A DNA stretch of 42,179 nucleotides. It comes from Jeotgalibacillus marinus. GTDB lineage: Bacteria > Bacillota > Bacilli > Bacillales > Jeotgalibacillaceae. Both the position numbers and the translations under genes were made by a program. The stretch is from assembly GCF_040801915.1 (NCBI RefSeq), contig NZ_JBFMIA010000019.1, forward strand, positions 1-42,179. The letters run 5' to 3'. Below are positions 1-7,592 of the stretch, one piece after another. Position 1 is the stretch's first letter. Each line of letters begins with the position of its first letter. The notes below the pieces were generated by a model. The model saw nothing but the letters and a program-made list of their open reading frames with translations. It did no database searches and was not told where the DNA came from.

Positions 1-36
1 ACAATCTCCATTAGTTGAATTATTTTTTTGGCTCAT
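1..36 (-). CDS. 5' end of a small cysteine-containing protein gene (partial)
   Basis: Twelve codons of an open frame run off the left edge, reading MSQKNNSTNGDC. The ATG is preceded by a strong ribosome site (AAGGAGGAT, bases 42-50) at good spacing, which is the main evidence that this is a real start. A polar N-terminus with an early cysteine resembles the starts of the small membrane protein at 30540-30785 (MSEVKSCC) and of the two proteins at 40895 and 41574 (MSNSHCSK). A relationship is inferred from very few residues. No function can be assigned. Confidence 0.55.
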   Translation of the reverse strand, partial: MSQKNNSTNGDC

Positions 37-159
37 TAACTATCCTCCTTTCTTTGAAACTTTCTTACCCTCTATAGTATTCTGCATACGGCATTCGTGT
101 ATAGGCGTATATAAAGTCATATAAAAGATTTTTTATAACAAAAATGGAGTGAAGTAACC

Positions 160-290
160 GTATTGCTAACTGAACTGCTGTTTAAGTTTATACCATTTTC
201 ATCATTCTCATTAGAGGTGTTTCCTTTAATTATGTTGCTATCTGAAGAGGATAATAATAAAATCCCATTAGCCCCATTCTCATTGACGAT
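160..290 (-). pseudogene. Beta-helix (NosD-like) repeat remnant
   Basis: The minus strand holds about 43 codons containing two copies of the 22-23-residue repeat typical of the beta-helix proteins at 28-32 kb. It includes DSNIIKGNTSNENDENGINL and a preceding N-E-N-G-x-N-G-I unit. There is no start codon, anchor segment or C-terminal Cys motif, so it is an internal scrap. It lies just upstream of the partial gene at 1-36 and about 28 kb from the main array. An open frame on the opposite strand across it is a shadow. Confidence 0.7.
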
Positions 291-291
291 G

Positions 292-432
292 CCTCAAGAT
301 TGGAAAATTTATAAGACTCAATTACAAAAGCTGTTGGGCAGAAGAAGACTAGACACCGGATGGAAAAAACTAGTTGAATGCAATTATTTGGTTGGATTTA
401 GTTGCTCCATAGAAGGGGAACAAGGAGACTAG
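292..432 (+). pseudogene. Possible helix-turn-helix protein fragment
   Basis: The plus-strand frame after the beta-helix scrap reads MPQDWKIYKTQLQKLLGRRR and then a GWKKLVECNYL segment. The pattern (DW.IYKT.L, basic turn, W.ELVE.GYL) resembles the DNA-binding helices of DnaD-like or phage-type replication and helix-turn-helix proteins. It has no start with a ribosome site and ends at TAG after about 46 codons. It directly abuts the antisense beta-helix remnant, as expected of a rearrangement junction. The assignment is tentative. Confidence 0.3.
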
Positions 433-535
433 ATGAAGCATACACACAAGACCAGTTTAATAAGGGGAGGAAAAAACTAAACCAACCAACGTAAAATGAA
501 ATGGTCGATAAATGATCTATTGTCACTCACTTTAA

Positions 536-1111
536 TTATGCTGGAGAATCCTTTATAATTTTCGCATAGACACACGTATCAATTAACTCATTTGTTTCTT
601 CATTAATCCCATTATTCTCTAAAATTCCGTCTAATCCAAATCCCAATTTTTCCGGAATGGCACGACTTCTATCATTTTTAGTGTCGCAACGAATTTCAAT
701 TCTACGAGCATTCAGTACGCCTATCGCAAAATCTGCAATTCCTTCCACAGCTTCTGTCATATATCCTTTTCCACTAAAACGGCTATCAATCCAATAACCA
801 ATTTCAAACTTAGGTACATTCCAATCGATTCTATGTAATCCAGATGATGCGACAAATTGACCTGTGTCTTTTAAAAACACGTGCAATCGTAAGTCTTCTC
901 TTGCTAAAAATTTAACATATGAATCTCTTATATTCGCCTCTACTTCTTCTATTGTTTGCTCTTTAGAAGCAAAGGGAAGCCATGGTTTTAGTTCATTTTT
1001 TGAAGCATTTATCGCCTCATAAACAACTTCACCATCACCGGGTTTCGCTGCACGTATAAGTAAACGATTTGTCGTAAATTCATCTGGAAAATCAAGTAAT
1101 AATAGATTCAA
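536..1111 (-). CDS. GNAT-family N-acetyltransferase (RimJ/RimL type)
   Basis: This encodes about 191 residues with the RimJ/RimL layout: an N-terminal LxxxDxxxVYExIxxS region, a central strand (GLHRIDWNVPKFEIGYWI), the acetyl-CoA loop around RFSGKGYMTEAV, and the C-terminal N-x-(R/A)-S-R-A-I-P-E-K-L-G-F motif. Members acetylate N-terminal or side-chain amines of proteins, or small amines, in the cytoplasm; the substrate is not readable here. The longer frame begins at GTG 1126 without a ribosome site. TTG at 1111 has GAGTGGGGG eight bases upstream and is preferred. It appears to be a single-gene unit. Confidence 0.85.
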   Translation of the reverse strand: MNLLLLDFPDEFTTNRLLIRAAKPGDGEVVYEAINASKNELKPWLPFASKEQTIEEVEANIRDSYVKFLAREDLRLHVFLKDTGQFVASSGLHRIDWNVPKFEIGYWIDSRFSGKGYMTEAVEGIADFAIGVLNARRIEIRCDTKNDRSRAIPEKLGFGLDGILENNGINEETNELIDTCVYAKIIKDSPA

Positions 1112-1137
1112 TGAACATACCCCCACTCTAAAATGAT

Positions 1138-1206
1138 GATCTCAAAAAGCTGAACCAACTTTGGAGACAAGGCAGTTTTGCCCGCTCCAGCTGGTCCGGT
1201 GGTTTC
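1138..1206 (-). pseudogene. Possible ABC-ATPase Walker A scrap
   Basis: Upstream of the acetyltransferase the minus strand reads ETTGPAGAGKTALSPKLVQL. This is a P-loop (GPAGAGKT) followed by a leucine-rich helix as in ABC or AAA ATPases. It is only about 23 codons long and has neither a start nor the rest of the domain. It is probably a relic; chance cannot be ruled out at this length. Confidence 0.25.
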
Positions 1207-1231
1207 ATTTGATTACACTATTTTTCATGAA

Positions 1232-2065
1232 CTACAGACTAACTCGCTCTTCACTCCAGTCCCACAGCTCCTCAGCCACCCGCTCATCCTTAGCTTCAGC
1301 AGACACATCGGTTTCTTTCATTTTATAAAAATACTTTCCTGTTACATTACTAACCTCATCGCTCGTAGCAAGGTGAATGGCCGTACTCGCGCCTTGAGCT
1401 GGTGTGAGGTAAAATGGTTTGAGCATCCGAGTGAACAATCGACCAAACTCCGTTTTACGATCAACACCGATATTCGTCGCAACAGCCCCAGGATGGAGTG
1501 CATTTACTGTTACATTCGTGCCTTCTAATCGTTTCGCTAACGCTTTTGTAAATAACACATTTGCAAGCTTTGAACGCCCATACCCTTTGGCTACATTGTA
1601 TCCCCTTTCAAAATGAGGATCCTCAAAGTCCATTTTCCCCCATTTGTGTGCCCCGGAACTAACAACCACAATTCGTCCCGCTTCTGCCCGTTTGATTTCA
1701 TCTAACAGCAAGTTTGTTAGTAAAAAGTGTCCAAGGTGATTCACACCAAGCTGCGATTCAAATCCGTCATTCGTTACTTGTCTTTTAAACGATATCAGAC
1801 CAGCGTTATTCACCAATACATCCAGATGATCAAACTTTTCTTTAAATGCAGCGGCAAATGCTCGAATACTCTCCATTGAACCAAGATCAGCATTCATTAA
1901 CGTGATTTCCTGCGAACCACTCTGTTCTTTTGCAGAAATCCAAGCCACCTTCCCTCTGCGGGGATCTCTACAAAGCATCACTACATGCATCCCTTGTTTG
2001 GCTAACTCTACTGCCGTTACCAATCCCATTCCAGAATTAGCTCCCGTTACTAACGCAATTTTCAT
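1232..2065 (-). CDS. Short-chain dehydrogenase/reductase (retinol-dehydrogenase-like)
   Basis: This is a 277-residue NAD(P)-dependent oxidoreductase of the classical SDR family. Visible motifs are the cofactor loop TGANSGMG (residues 7-14), NNAG (86-89), the catalytic serine in VVSSGAH (about 136-137) and the YGRSK catalytic pair (Y162, K166). VSSGAH and the LSHPGAV-like HPGAVATN segment are typical of the retinol-dehydrogenase or WW-oxidoreductase-like group. The substrate is unknown. A longer frame starts at GTG 2074, but AAGAGGTG places the start at ATG 2065. No operon partner is evident. Confidence 0.88.
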   Translation of the reverse strand: MKIALVTGANSGMGLVTAVELAKQGMHVVMLCRDPRRGKVAWISAKEQSGSQEITLMNADLGSMESIRAFAAAFKEKFDHLDVLVNNAGLISFKRQVTNDGFESQLGVNHLGHFLLTNLLLDEIKRAEAGRIVVVSSGAHKWGKMDFEDPHFERGYNVAKGYGRSKLANVLFTKALAKRLEGTNVTVNALHPGAVATNIGVDRKTEFGRLFTRMLKPFYLTPAQGASTAIHLATSDEVSNVTGKYFYKMKETDVSAEAKDERVAEELWDWSEERVSL

Positions 2066-2203
2066 TCCAATCACCTCTTGAAATTAGTATACAGGTTTTA
2101 GGTAAGAGGTAGAAGAAGGAAACCCAGGAAAAAACACCATACCCTCTTCGTTCAGTCCCCCTAGCCACCAATTGATGAATCTCCTTGAACTCAAAATAAA
2201 CCA

Positions 2204-2236
2204 AAGAAAAACAGCCAACCCACCGGCTAGCTGTTC
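2204..2236 (-). terminator. Intrinsic terminator of the yclNOPQ-like operon
   Basis: Read on the minus strand, AACAGC pairs with GCTGTT with an inner AGCC/GGTT extension and a GC-rich loop, followed by TTTTTCTTT. It lies 11 bases after the stop of the binding-protein gene. Confidence 0.75.
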
Positions 2237-2246
2237 TCATCACTTC

Positions 2247-3197
2247 CTATAATCCTGCCGCAACCTCATCCACCATTCCTTGCACGGAAGTCAAGCCACC
2301 ATCCGAATAGTACCAGTAGCTTGCGTCTAGATAAACGATATGATCATCTTGGGAGGCAGTGGTTTGTTCCACAAGCTCATTTTCCAAGTATTGCTTTGCA
2401 GAGGATGATTCGCCACCGACAAGTCCATCTTTGTCCACAACGAACAAGTATTCAGGGTTTTCCTCTACAATATATTCATACGAAATATTCTGACCATGCG
2501 TTGATTCGTCAATGGTGTCATCCAATGGCTTGAAGCCTAACACATCATAAATCATCCCAAAGCGTGAACCCGCTCCGTACGCACTTATTTTTCCATCGAC
2601 CGCTAAAGTCACTAACGCACTTTTATCTTCAGCTGCAACTTCCTCATGTAGCTCATCAATCGATGCTTGAACAGCTTCTAACTGGTCTGCGGCTTCCTCT
2701 TCTTTGTCAAAAATCCCTGCTACTGTCATCACGTTTTCTTCAAATGACTCCATGTAGCGCGTCGTATCTAGACCCATGTAGATCGTTGGAGCAATGTCCG
2801 TGAACTCATCATACATGTCCGATTGACGCCCTGAAATAATGATCAGGTCTGGATCCATCGCATTAATGGCTTCAAAATCAGGTTCCTTCAACCCACCAAC
2901 ATTCACGTACTCATCATCTATATAGTGGGACAAATAGTTTGGGACTTTTTCATTTGGAGTTTTTGGTATTCCAGCCACCTCGACATCCAGTGAATCAAGT
3001 GTATCAAGCGTTCCGTAGTCGAATACGACAACCGTTTCAGGATTTTTTTCGACTGTCGTTTCACCCAGCTCGTGTTTAATCGTGATTTCTTCTTTATTAT
3101 CATTAGTTGCATCTGACCCTGTCGAATCGTCCGTACCACAAGCGGCTAAAGTTAACGTTAGAGCTGCAATTGGTAAAAGAAATGTGTTTTTTTTCAT
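2247..3197 (-). CDS. yclQ: Siderophore-binding lipoprotein, YclQ-like
   Basis: This is a 316-residue ABC-importer binding protein. The N-terminus has a lipoprotein signal peptide ending in LAAC (Cys20), so it is anchored outside the membrane. The body is a periplasmic-binding (FecB/BtuF-like) fold with VVVFDYGTLDTLDSL, DPDLIIISGRQS, the TIYMGLDTTRYMESF stretch and YLDASYWYYSDGG near the end. These closely follow B. subtilis YclQ, which binds petrobactin and related catecholates. It is the last gene of a four-gene operon, 18 bases after the ATPase gene. The ligand is inferred from family resemblance only. Confidence 0.9.
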   Translation of the reverse strand: MKKNTFLLPIAALTLTLAACGTDDSTGSDATNDNKEEITIKHELGETTVEKNPETVVVFDYGTLDTLDSLDVEVAGIPKTPNEKVPNYLSHYIDDEYVNVGGLKEPDFEAINAMDPDLIIISGRQSDMYDEFTDIAPTIYMGLDTTRYMESFEENVMTVAGIFDKEEEAADQLEAVQASIDELHEEVAAEDKSALVTLAVDGKISAYGAGSRFGMIYDVLGFKPLDDTIDESTHGQNISYEYIVEENPEYLFVVDKDGLVGGESSSAKQYLENELVEQTTASQDDHIVYLDASYWYYSDGGLTSVQGMVDEVAAGL

Positions 3198-3215
3198 CTT
3201 CTAGTTCCACCTTTA

Positions 3216-3974
3216 TTAAGCGTAGTACACGCAAATTTTATTGTTGCATATATTTTCAATCTCGATATCCATCTCATAAATTTCTTTTAATACGTTTGAC
3301 TGTATGATTTCTTGCACCGTTCCCTCACGCACCACTTTTCCGTCTTTCATCGCAATGATTTGATCGGAATAACACGAAGCAAAATTAATATCATGAATGA
3401 CAATTGCCACCGTTTTTCCCCTTTCATCCACAAGCTTTCGAAGGACCTTCATCATTTGAACCGCATGTTTCATATCCAAGTTATTCAACGGTTCATCCAG
3501 CAAAATATAATCCGTGTCCTGCGCAATGACCATAGCTAGATAAGCTCGCTGCTTCTGCCCGCCACTCAGCTCATTTAAATAGGTGTCCTGCAAATCGGTC
3601 AATTCCATGTAGCGAATCGCTTCTTCCACATGCTTGTCATCTTCTTTCGTCAATTTCCCTTGCGAATACGGAAAACGGCCAAACGACACAAGCTCCTTAA
3701 CCGTTAATTTCAGCGTGACATGGTTAGCTTGTTTTAAAATGGACACTTTTTTTGCTAACTCGTTGCCTCGACATTTCGCCACATCCAGCTCATCAATCGT
3801 GATTTCTCCTCCGTCAGACGTAAGCAAGCGACTTACCATGGAAAGTAGTGTACTTTTCCCCGCACCATTTGGCCCGATCAACGAGGTGATTTTTCCTTTT
3901 TGAATGGTAATCGAAACATCTTCCACGACCTTCTTTTTACCAAAAAGCTTGAACACATTTTTCGCTACAACCAT
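3216..3974 (-). CDS. yclP: Iron-siderophore ABC transporter ATPase, YclP-like
   Basis: This 252-residue ATPase powers the importer. Walker A GPNGAGKS is at residues 34-41, the ABC signature LSGGQ at 136-140, Walker B YILLDEP at about 156-162, and the H-loop in VIHDIN. The size and sequence fit the FepC/FhuC/YclP group that serves FecCD-type permeases. The start codon directly follows the stop of the second permease gene, so translation is probably coupled. It acts on the inner face of the membrane with the two permeases. Confidence 0.92.
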   Translation of the reverse strand: MVVAKNVFKLFGKKKVVEDVSITIQKGKITSLIGPNGAGKSTLLSMVSRLLTSDGGEITIDELDVAKCRGNELAKKVSILKQANHVTLKLTVKELVSFGRFPYSQGKLTKEDDKHVEEAIRYMELTDLQDTYLNELSGGQKQRAYLAMVIAQDTDYILLDEPLNNLDMKHAVQMMKVLRKLVDERGKTVAIVIHDINFASCYSDQIIAMKDGKVVREGTVQEIIQSNVLKEIYEMDIEIENICNNKICVYYA

Positions 3975-4919
3975 TTACGATCGCTCCCTTAGTAATAAAT
4001 AGAGGAAATACACCCCTCCGACGAAATTGACAATCACACTGAGTGTCGTGGCAAAAGTGAACACTCGTTCCACAAGCAGCTGTCCACCTACTAACGCAAT
4101 GATGCTGATAAAAATGGAGGCTGCAAACAAATACGAATGGCGGTACGTTTTCATCACTTCATACGTCACATTCGCCACTAGCAATCCAAGAAACGTAATC
4201 GGTCCCACAAGCGCTGTCGCAATGGAAATGAACACGGCAATAATAAGAAATAAATGCTTCACAACCCGATCGTAATCCACACCTAGGTTGACCGCCTGAT
4301 CCTTCCCCAATGCAACAACATCTAAGTATTTCAAATAAGGCAACATCCATATGACACCTAGTGCAATCGCAATCAAGCCAATCCACACAAGATCCGTGTG
4401 AATGTTATTAAAGCTCGCGAACATCTTATCCTGCACCCTTAAAAACTCATTTGGATCTAACAGCACCTGCATGAAGGTTGAAATACTGGAGAAAAACGTC
4501 CCAAAAATCAAGCCAAGCAGCAACAGAAAGTAAATATTCGACTCTTCCCGTTTAAATAAAAGCTTATATAACAAACCAGAGAAGACAACCATCACCGCAA
4601 CCGTAATCATAAAATTCACATTGCGATTCATAATCATCACACTGCCTGATCCAATGATAAAAACGAGTGAGGTCTGTATCAACATGTAAAGAGAATCTAA
4701 TCCTAGAATACTTGGCGTTAAAATTCGGTTATTAGTAATCGTTTGAAAAATGACGGTTGAAACTGCAATCGTCCCACCTGTTATGACCATCGCAAGAATC
4801 TTCATTCCTCTGCGTGGCATAATGTAATCCCAATTCCCACCAGCGTTTGTCAGCATATAAATGCCAATGAGTACAAGCGACAATACAGCTAAAATAAATA
4901 CTTTCCATTTAAGATTCAT
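3975..4919 (-). CDS. yclO: Iron-siderophore permease 2, YclO-like
   Basis: This is a 314-residue FecCD-family permease with about nine hydrophobic segments. The family features are an N-terminal MP-R/RRGMKILAMVITGGTIAVS region, the LGVDYDRV and LVGPITFLGLLV cytoplasmic coupling region, and a C-terminal hydrophobic hairpin. It pairs with the upstream permease to form the translocation channel. Its start overlaps the end of yclN by 11 bases. The gene order N-O-P-Q matches B. subtilis. Confidence 0.9.
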   Translation of the reverse strand: MNLKWKVFILAVLSLVLIGIYMLTNAGGNWDYIMPRRGMKILAMVITGGTIAVSTVIFQTITNNRILTPSILGLDSLYMLIQTSLVFIIGSGSVMIMNRNVNFMITVAVMVVFSGLLYKLLFKREESNIYFLLLLGLIFGTFFSSISTFMQVLLDPNEFLRVQDKMFASFNNIHTDLVWIGLIAIALGVIWMLPYLKYLDVVALGKDQAVNLGVDYDRVVKHLFLIIAVFISIATALVGPITFLGLLVANVTYEVMKTYRHSYLFAASIFISIIALVGGQLLVERVFTFATTLSVIVNFVGGVYFLYLLLRERS

Positions 4920-5862
4920 GAGACTTTCTCCTAATCAATAAATAAGCAAATATCCCACTGCCAATGACACCAACCGTCAGGCTAATAGGCAATTCATATG
5001 GATAAATCACAATACGGCCAATAATGTCGCACACGAGCACAAAAAGGGCTCCAAGCAAGGCAGTATGCGGAAGATTTTTTTTCAAATGATCTCCTTGATA
5101 AATGCTGACGATATTAGGAATAATCAACCCAAGAAAAGGAATCATCCCAACTGTCAGTAACACGGAGGAAGAAACAAACGCCACAATCACAAGCCCAATG
5201 TTAACCACCGTTCGGTAATTCAACCCTAGACTCGTGGAAAAATCCTCACCCATTCCCGCAATCGTAAACTTATTTGCAAATATGTAAGCAAGCACCATGA
5301 CAGGAATACTCGCATACATCAGCTCATATCGTCCGGATATCACGAGTGAGAAATCACCCTGCATCCACACAGTCATGTTCTGAATTAAGTTATTTTTATA
5401 CGCAAAAAAGGTTGTAATGGAGCCAATTATATTACCAAACATTAATCCAACAAGTGGGACAAAAATGACATCCTTGAACTTAATACGATCAAGAATTTTC
5501 ATAAATACAAAAGTTCCTAGCAAAGCAAAAAGAAATGCAATACCCATCTTTTGCAATGGGCTAGCTGCTGTAAAAAGCATCAACGAAACAAGAACACCGA
5601 GTCGTGCAGAATCCATCGTCCCCGCTGTCGTCGGTGACACAAACTTATTTCTCGTCAACTGCTGCATAATCAATCCGCACACACTCATACTCGCTCCCGC
5701 AAGTAAAATGCTAATCAGGCGAGGAATCCTGCTCACCCAAAATATATGAAGCTGGTCTTCTGATAAGCGGAATAAATCAAGCGGAGAAATCGCTGACACT
5801 CCAACAAACAAAGACCCAATTGAGAAAAGAACGAGTGCACTGGCCAGATATCGTTTTTTCAT
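4909..5862 (-). CDS. yclN: Iron-siderophore permease 1, YclN-like
   Basis: This is the first gene of the operon and encodes a 317-residue FecCD permease with nine to ten predicted membrane helices. FecCD hallmarks are RIPRLISILLAGASMSVCGLIMQQLTRNKFVSPTTAGT and the VGMIPFLGLIIPNIV segment that contacts the ATPase. The promoter region upstream carries two Fur-box-like sequences, so expression is expected when iron is scarce. Confidence 0.9.
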   Translation of the reverse strand: MKKRYLASALVLFSIGSLFVGVSAISPLDLFRLSEDQLHIFWVSRIPRLISILLAGASMSVCGLIMQQLTRNKFVSPTTAGTMDSARLGVLVSLMLFTAASPLQKMGIAFLFALLGTFVFMKILDRIKFKDVIFVPLVGLMFGNIIGSITTFFAYKNNLIQNMTVWMQGDFSLVISGRYELMYASIPVMVLAYIFANKFTIAGMGEDFSTSLGLNYRTVVNIGLVIVAFVSSSVLLTVGMIPFLGLIIPNIVSIYQGDHLKKNLPHTALLGALFVLVCDIIGRIVIYPYELPISLTVGVIGSGIFAYLLIRRKSHES

Positions 5863-5907
5863 AATGGAAACCTAACTTTCTGTAAAAAATAGATTAAACA
5901 ACGATAA

Positions 5908-5922
5908 AGAGAATCATTCTCA
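5908..5922 (-). promoter_or_regulatory. Fur box (proximal) of the siderophore operon
   Basis: AGAGAATCATTCTCA contains a perfect 13-base palindrome (GAGAAT-C-ATTCTC) and matches the Bacillus 7-1-7 Fur consensus TGATAATNATTATCA at most positions. It lies about 46 bases upstream of the yclN start. Confidence 0.8.
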
Positions 5923-5978
5923 ATAAAGATTAAAAAAAAAGAAAACCTCTCTTTTCTTGCCTACATGTAGATACTAAA

Positions 5979-5993
5979 TGAAAACCATTCTCA
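5979..5993 (-). promoter_or_regulatory. Fur box (distal) of the siderophore operon
   Basis: TGAAAACCATTCTCA matches the 7-1-7 Fur consensus at 11 of the 14 defined positions. It sits about 70 bases upstream of the first box, so two Fur dimers could cover the promoter. Confidence 0.65.
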
Positions 5994-6043
5994 GCGCAAG
6001 TATTTTTAGAAAAATATTTTTCTCTAGTTCATAATCAAGGTGG

Positions 6044-6115
6044 ATATCGAAGGCTGTGAAGAGGGTATCCGCGGATATGGGCCCGATATCGAAGGTTACT
6101 CTACACATATCCGCG
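6044..6115. repeat. Intergenic TTCGATA/TATCCGC repeat cluster A
   Basis: The stretch contains GGATATCGAAGG, GTATCCGCGGATAT, GATATCGAAGG and ATATCCGCGG at short intervals. The same two words, in either orientation, make up clusters at 7455, 13256 and 15812. It lies between the siderophore operon and the XRE regulator. No reading frame explains it. Confidence 0.7.
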
Positions 6116-6140
6116 GTTCATGATAAATTTCCTACTCAAG

Positions 6141-6158
6141 TGTAAAGATATCTTTACA
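6141..6158 (+). promoter_or_regulatory. Operator 1 of the XRE regulator
   Basis: TGTAAAGATATCTTTACA is a perfect 18-base palindrome. Its right end contains TTTACA, the -35 element of the promoter of the following regulator gene, so binding here would block RNA polymerase. Confidence 0.75.
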
Positions 6159-6181
6159 CCCCCAATAGTTTTTATTATATT
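6153..6181 (+). promoter_or_regulatory. Sigma-A promoter of the XRE-membrane protein operon
   Basis: TTTACA (6153-6158), a 17-base spacer and TATATT (6176-6181) form a good sigma-A promoter reading into the regulator at 6224. It is bracketed by two copies of the same palindrome. Confidence 0.75.
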
Positions 6182-6183
6182 AA

Positions 6184-6203
6184 ACGTAAAGATATCTTTA
6201 CGT
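6184..6203 (+). promoter_or_regulatory. Operator 2 of the XRE regulator
   Basis: ACGTAAAGATATCTTTACGT is a perfect 20-base palindrome sharing the 16-base core of operator 1. It begins three bases after the -10 element and covers the expected transcription start. The paired arrangement is what a self-repressing Cro/XRE protein would use. Confidence 0.75.
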
Positions 6204-6223
6204 TTTGATTGGAGGGGTTTTTA

Positions 6224-6436
6224 ATGCCAGTGATTAACCACATCAAAGAAATCAGGCAAAGAAAAGGCATTACACAAGTAAAAATGGCAGAAGATCTCCA
6301 GATCACTCGACAAACTGTAAATGCAATTGAGAAAAACAAATACAATCCTAGCTTGGAGCTAGCACTAAAATTGATCGCATATTTCAACGTGCCTATCGAA
6401 GAAATGTTTTATCTAGATCACAGAAAGGAGAAATGA
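6224..6436 (+). CDS. Small XRE/Cro-family transcriptional regulator
   Basis: This 70-residue protein consists almost wholly of a helix-turn-helix domain: IKEIRQRKGITQVKMAEDLQ, the recognition helix TRQTVNAIEKNKYNPSLELALKL, and a short YFNVPIEEMF tail. This is the YgzD/YozG-like minimal regulator type usually paired with a small membrane protein. GGAGGGG supports ATG 6224 rather than the upstream TTG of the longer frame. Two palindromes flank its promoter, so it probably represses itself and the downstream gene, whose start overlaps its stop. The inducing signal is unknown. Confidence 0.88.
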   Translation: MPVINHIKEIRQRKGITQVKMAEDLQITRQTVNAIEKNKYNPSLELALKLIAYFNVPIEEMFYLDHRKEK

Positions 6437-6852
6437 GCGTGAAAAAACGATTTCAAGTGTTGATTTATATATTCATGTATGGAAGCATAGTGGCTGGCGC
6501 AATTTTAGGACTTTACCTGGTCGAGAGAGTAGAAGGTCCTGGTTTTGTTGACTATCATTTGGTCATTCCCATGTTAGTAGGGATCATTGGTGGAGCGGGT
6601 GTCCCCTTTTGCATTTCACTTTGGAACAAGAAGCGAAATAAAAAAGTGCCTGAAGTAGACGAACGCGTAATTTCACTATTACGAAAATATTTTTTAATTG
6701 TTCTTTATATCGTGTTGATCGGCAGCGGATTCGCTTTAGTTACCTTATATAGTCTAGGCGTGCACTCAATTGAAACGGGTATGTTAATAGCGGTCCTGTC
6801 CGGGTTGTACTCACTTATAGGGTTGGGTTTCCTTATAATAAAACGTCTATAG
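6433..6852 (+). CDS. Four-helix membrane protein paired with XRE regulator
   Basis: This is a 139-residue protein with four predicted membrane helices in two pairs (about 9-28, 43-63, 85-106, 113-135) and a charged middle loop, KKRNKKVPEVDERVISLLRK. It resembles DUF2178-like partners of small XRE regulators, in which a D-E-R motif also sits in the loop. Its ATG overlaps the TGA of the regulator and AAAGGAG lies just upstream, indicating coupled translation. The function is unknown; a membrane sensor or a target of the regulator are both possible. Confidence 0.75.
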   Translation: MSVKKRFQVLIYIFMYGSIVAGAILGLYLVERVEGPGFVDYHLVIPMLVGIIGGAGVPFCISLWNKKRNKKVPEVDERVISLLRKYFLIVLYIVLIGSGFALVTLYSLGVHSIETGMLIAVLSGLYSLIGLGFLIIKRL

Positions 6853-6870
6853 GAAGAACTATAAGAACTA

Positions 6871-6926
6871 AAAAAGTGTTCATTTCACCCTTCAATCTTC
6901 ACGATCCGGTGGAATAAACACTTTTT
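6871..6926. terminator. Bidirectional terminator
   Basis: The arm AAAAAGTGTTCATTTCACC (6871-6889) pairs with GGTGGAATAAACACTTTTT (6908-6926) at 17 of 19 positions, with a T-run on each strand. The right arm includes the last codons of the convergent ASCH gene, so one hairpin serves both units. Confidence 0.8.
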
Positions 6927-7369
6927 ACTTTTTTATCAATTAACTCAAACCGCTCACAAACGACCAGGATATCATCTGAGAACGTACGTCCAACTTGTTC
7001 CAACTCTTTCTTGAAGAACGTTTCATGCGCTTCTTTCCAATAGCGATACGTACGATCCCCTTCCCCCTCAGCAATCGCGAAGTCTTCAGGAACCTCGTTC
7101 ATCGGCATAATCGAAACGTCTACTGTTTTGATTATTGCTAACGGCTCATCTTTACTACTCAAAATAATGCTATAGTCATTCACCCTAGGTAGCGGTTCAT
7201 TTTCCATCTCGTAAAAAATATACCCTGAACATGTTGCTGTTTTAATCCTATCCATCACTAGTTGTGCAAGATCATCTGGCTGCGCGCCAAATTGCCAGGA
7301 AGTAACGGATGCTGGTCGTGGTTTCTCTCCCCAATACGTTTCCCAATATTGCTTTGCTAATTCATTCAT
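6899..7369 (-). CDS. ASCH-domain protein, YhfF-like
   Basis: The protein is 156 residues from ATG 7369 (159 from 7378). The ASCH domain has a PUA-like beta fold that binds RNA or nucleobase derivatives. Family features visible are W-x-FG at SVTSWQFG, TATCSGYIFYEMENEPLPRV (the K/R-T-A-T-C-x-x-Y region) and DYSIILSSKDEPLAIIKTVDV, followed by E-G-E-G-D-R-T-Y-R-Y-W. GAGG lies nine bases before ATG 7369 but abuts ATG 7378, so the shorter start is preferred. The function in Bacillus is not known. Confidence 0.85.
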   Translation of the reverse strand: MNELAKQYWETYWGEKPRPASVTSWQFGAQPDDLAQLVMDRIKTATCSGYIFYEMENEPLPRVNDYSIILSSKDEPLAIIKTVDVSIMPMNEVPEDFAIAEGEGDRTYRYWKEAHETFFKKELEQVGRTFSDDILVVCERFELIDKKVKSVYSTGS

Positions 7370-7454
7370 GGATTTCATCCTCTTTTTTCCATCGTAAACT
7401 GTATTCTATCACAAGTGTAATGGTGATTTCTGTATATTAAATTTTTATGTTTTG

Positions 7455-7573
7455 TTTTATCGGCGTTTAGCCCGCTTTTATCGAAGCTTGTCCGGCATTT
7501 ATCGAAGCCGCTCCCACACTTATCCGCAGGTTTGCATATTTTATCGAAGTCTATCTACACTTTATCCGCACAT
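7455..7573. repeat. Intergenic TTCGATA/TATCCGC repeat cluster B
   Basis: The words TTTATCGAAG (three copies) and TTATCCGC (two copies) alternate with GC-rich spacers. The cluster lies directly downstream of the yuiD-like gene and upstream of the ASCH gene. It belongs to the same family as the clusters at 6044, 13256 and 15812. Confidence 0.7.
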
Positions 7574-7592
7574 CATGACAAAAGACCTATAC

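Noticed and set aside
163..432. 89-codon plus-strand frame as one gene
   Set aside because: Its first half is the antisense of beta-helix repeats; only the second half might be a separate fragment.
1178..1528. 116-codon plus-strand frame
   Set aside because: Antisense of the short-chain dehydrogenase, with no ribosome site or motif.
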